5,002 bases of DNA, taken from assembly GCA_022574115.1 (NCBI GenBank), contig JACZSS010000276.1, positions 1 to 5,002 of the forward strand. The letters run 5' to 3'. Every line of letters starts with the position of its first letter. Position 1 is the first letter of the stretch. Source of the DNA: Candidatus Heimdallarchaeota archaeon (GTDB lineage: Archaea > Asgardarchaeota > Heimdallarchaeia > Heimdallarchaeales > Kariarchaeaceae). This document shows positions 4,820 to 5,002 of the stretch, in pieces. The notes beneath the pieces are model-generated. The model saw only the letters and a list, made by a program, of their open reading frames with translations. It was not told the origin of the DNA and searched no databases. Made by a program: the position numbers and the translations under genes.

Positions 4820-5002
4820 TCAGGGCTGAAAGCTCTTTTTCCAGAATTCGCGGCCGATCCGGACGCCGACCGAGACGACGCCCTCCTGAAGCCTTGTCGG
4901 CCCGATCTCGTCATAAGGGCCCAGCCGCCGCTCTCCGATCGACAGGTATCGGCCCGTCGCAGAGCTCGACTCGCCGCTCTGCGGCTCCGATCGTCCCGTG
5001 CC
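4820..5002 (-). CDS. 3' end of an unrecognised high-GC gene (continues past the window)
   Basis: Sixty codons are open on the minus strand from the right edge to TGA at 4822-4820. The visible peptide includes T-G-R-Y-L-S-I-G-E-R-R-L-G-P-Y-D-E-I-G-P and ends R-E-F-W-K-K-S-F-Q-P. By my count the third codon position is the most GC-rich and the second the least, as expected for a real gene in a high-GC genome. The plus-strand frame in the same register (4769-5002) gives an Arg/Ala/Asp-rich, low-complexity peptide and is less likely. I do not recognise the family. Its base composition is quite unlike everything to its left, so it may belong to different DNA. Confidence 0.5.
   Translation of the reverse strand, partial: GTGRSEPQSGESSSATGRYLSIGERRLGPYDEIGPTRLQEGVVSVGVRIGREFWKKSFQP

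Noticed and set aside
4844..4856. EcoRI site followed by GCGGCCG, resembling an EcoRI-NotI cloning adapter
   Set aside because: The NotI site is incomplete (the next base is A), the composition change begins about 45 bases earlier, and the minus-strand reading frame runs through it undisturbed. It is probably coincidental in GC-rich DNA.
4769..5002. Plus-strand frame from ATG 4769 open to the right edge
   Set aside because: No ribosome site precedes it. It starts in the AT-rich part and continues into an Arg/Ala/Asp-rich low-complexity peptide. The minus strand in the same codon register shows more gene-like composition.

Overview
The window looks like an accessory, partly eroded stretch of a bacterial genome with low to moderate GC. 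The gene-like parts on the left use the standard code. The small DEDDy exonuclease at 155-730 has the compact, stand-alone form I associate with Patescibacteria (CPR) genomes. That is a family-resemblance guess, not proof, and no rRNA or other lineage marker is present. The last ~200 bases are abruptly GC-rich and look like different DNA: a junction, an island edge or a chimeric contig end.

Layout, left to right. Positions 2-151 hold the C-terminus of a flavoprotein disulfide reductase with some mercuric-reductase-like character. A YprB-type 3'-5' exonuclease follows three bases later and ends at a good rho-independent terminator. The terminator's T-tract runs straight into a near-consensus sigma70 promoter (TTGACG, 17 bp, TATAAT). 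This promoter carries two NrdR-box-like operators about three helical turns apart. No ribonucleotide reductase gene follows. Instead there is a short leader with a strong Shine-Dalgarno site, a 10-codon reading frame buried in a terminator-like hairpin, and then the 3' part of an M20 metallopeptidase gene lacking its catalytic N-terminal half (973-1449). About 500 bases without a convincing gene follow, very AT-rich toward the right.

The right half is a plus-strand cluster. A complete alkylmercury lyase (merB, 1966-2634, with Cys-Asp-Cys catalytic residues) is followed by a YajO-like aldo/keto reductase (2733-3737) and an unrecognised four-helix membrane protein with a GTG start (3810-4451). 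No merR, merT, merP or full merA is seen here. MerB would cleave carbon-mercury bonds and release Hg(II), which would need a reductase or another sink elsewhere. After a ~320-base stretch with a doubtful small minus-strand frame, the composition switches near 4770-4820, and the 3' end of a minus-strand high-GC gene runs off the window.

Most worth checking: the NrdR-type promoter without an RNR gene and its short attenuator-like transcript; the stand-alone merB; and the sharp composition break on the right.
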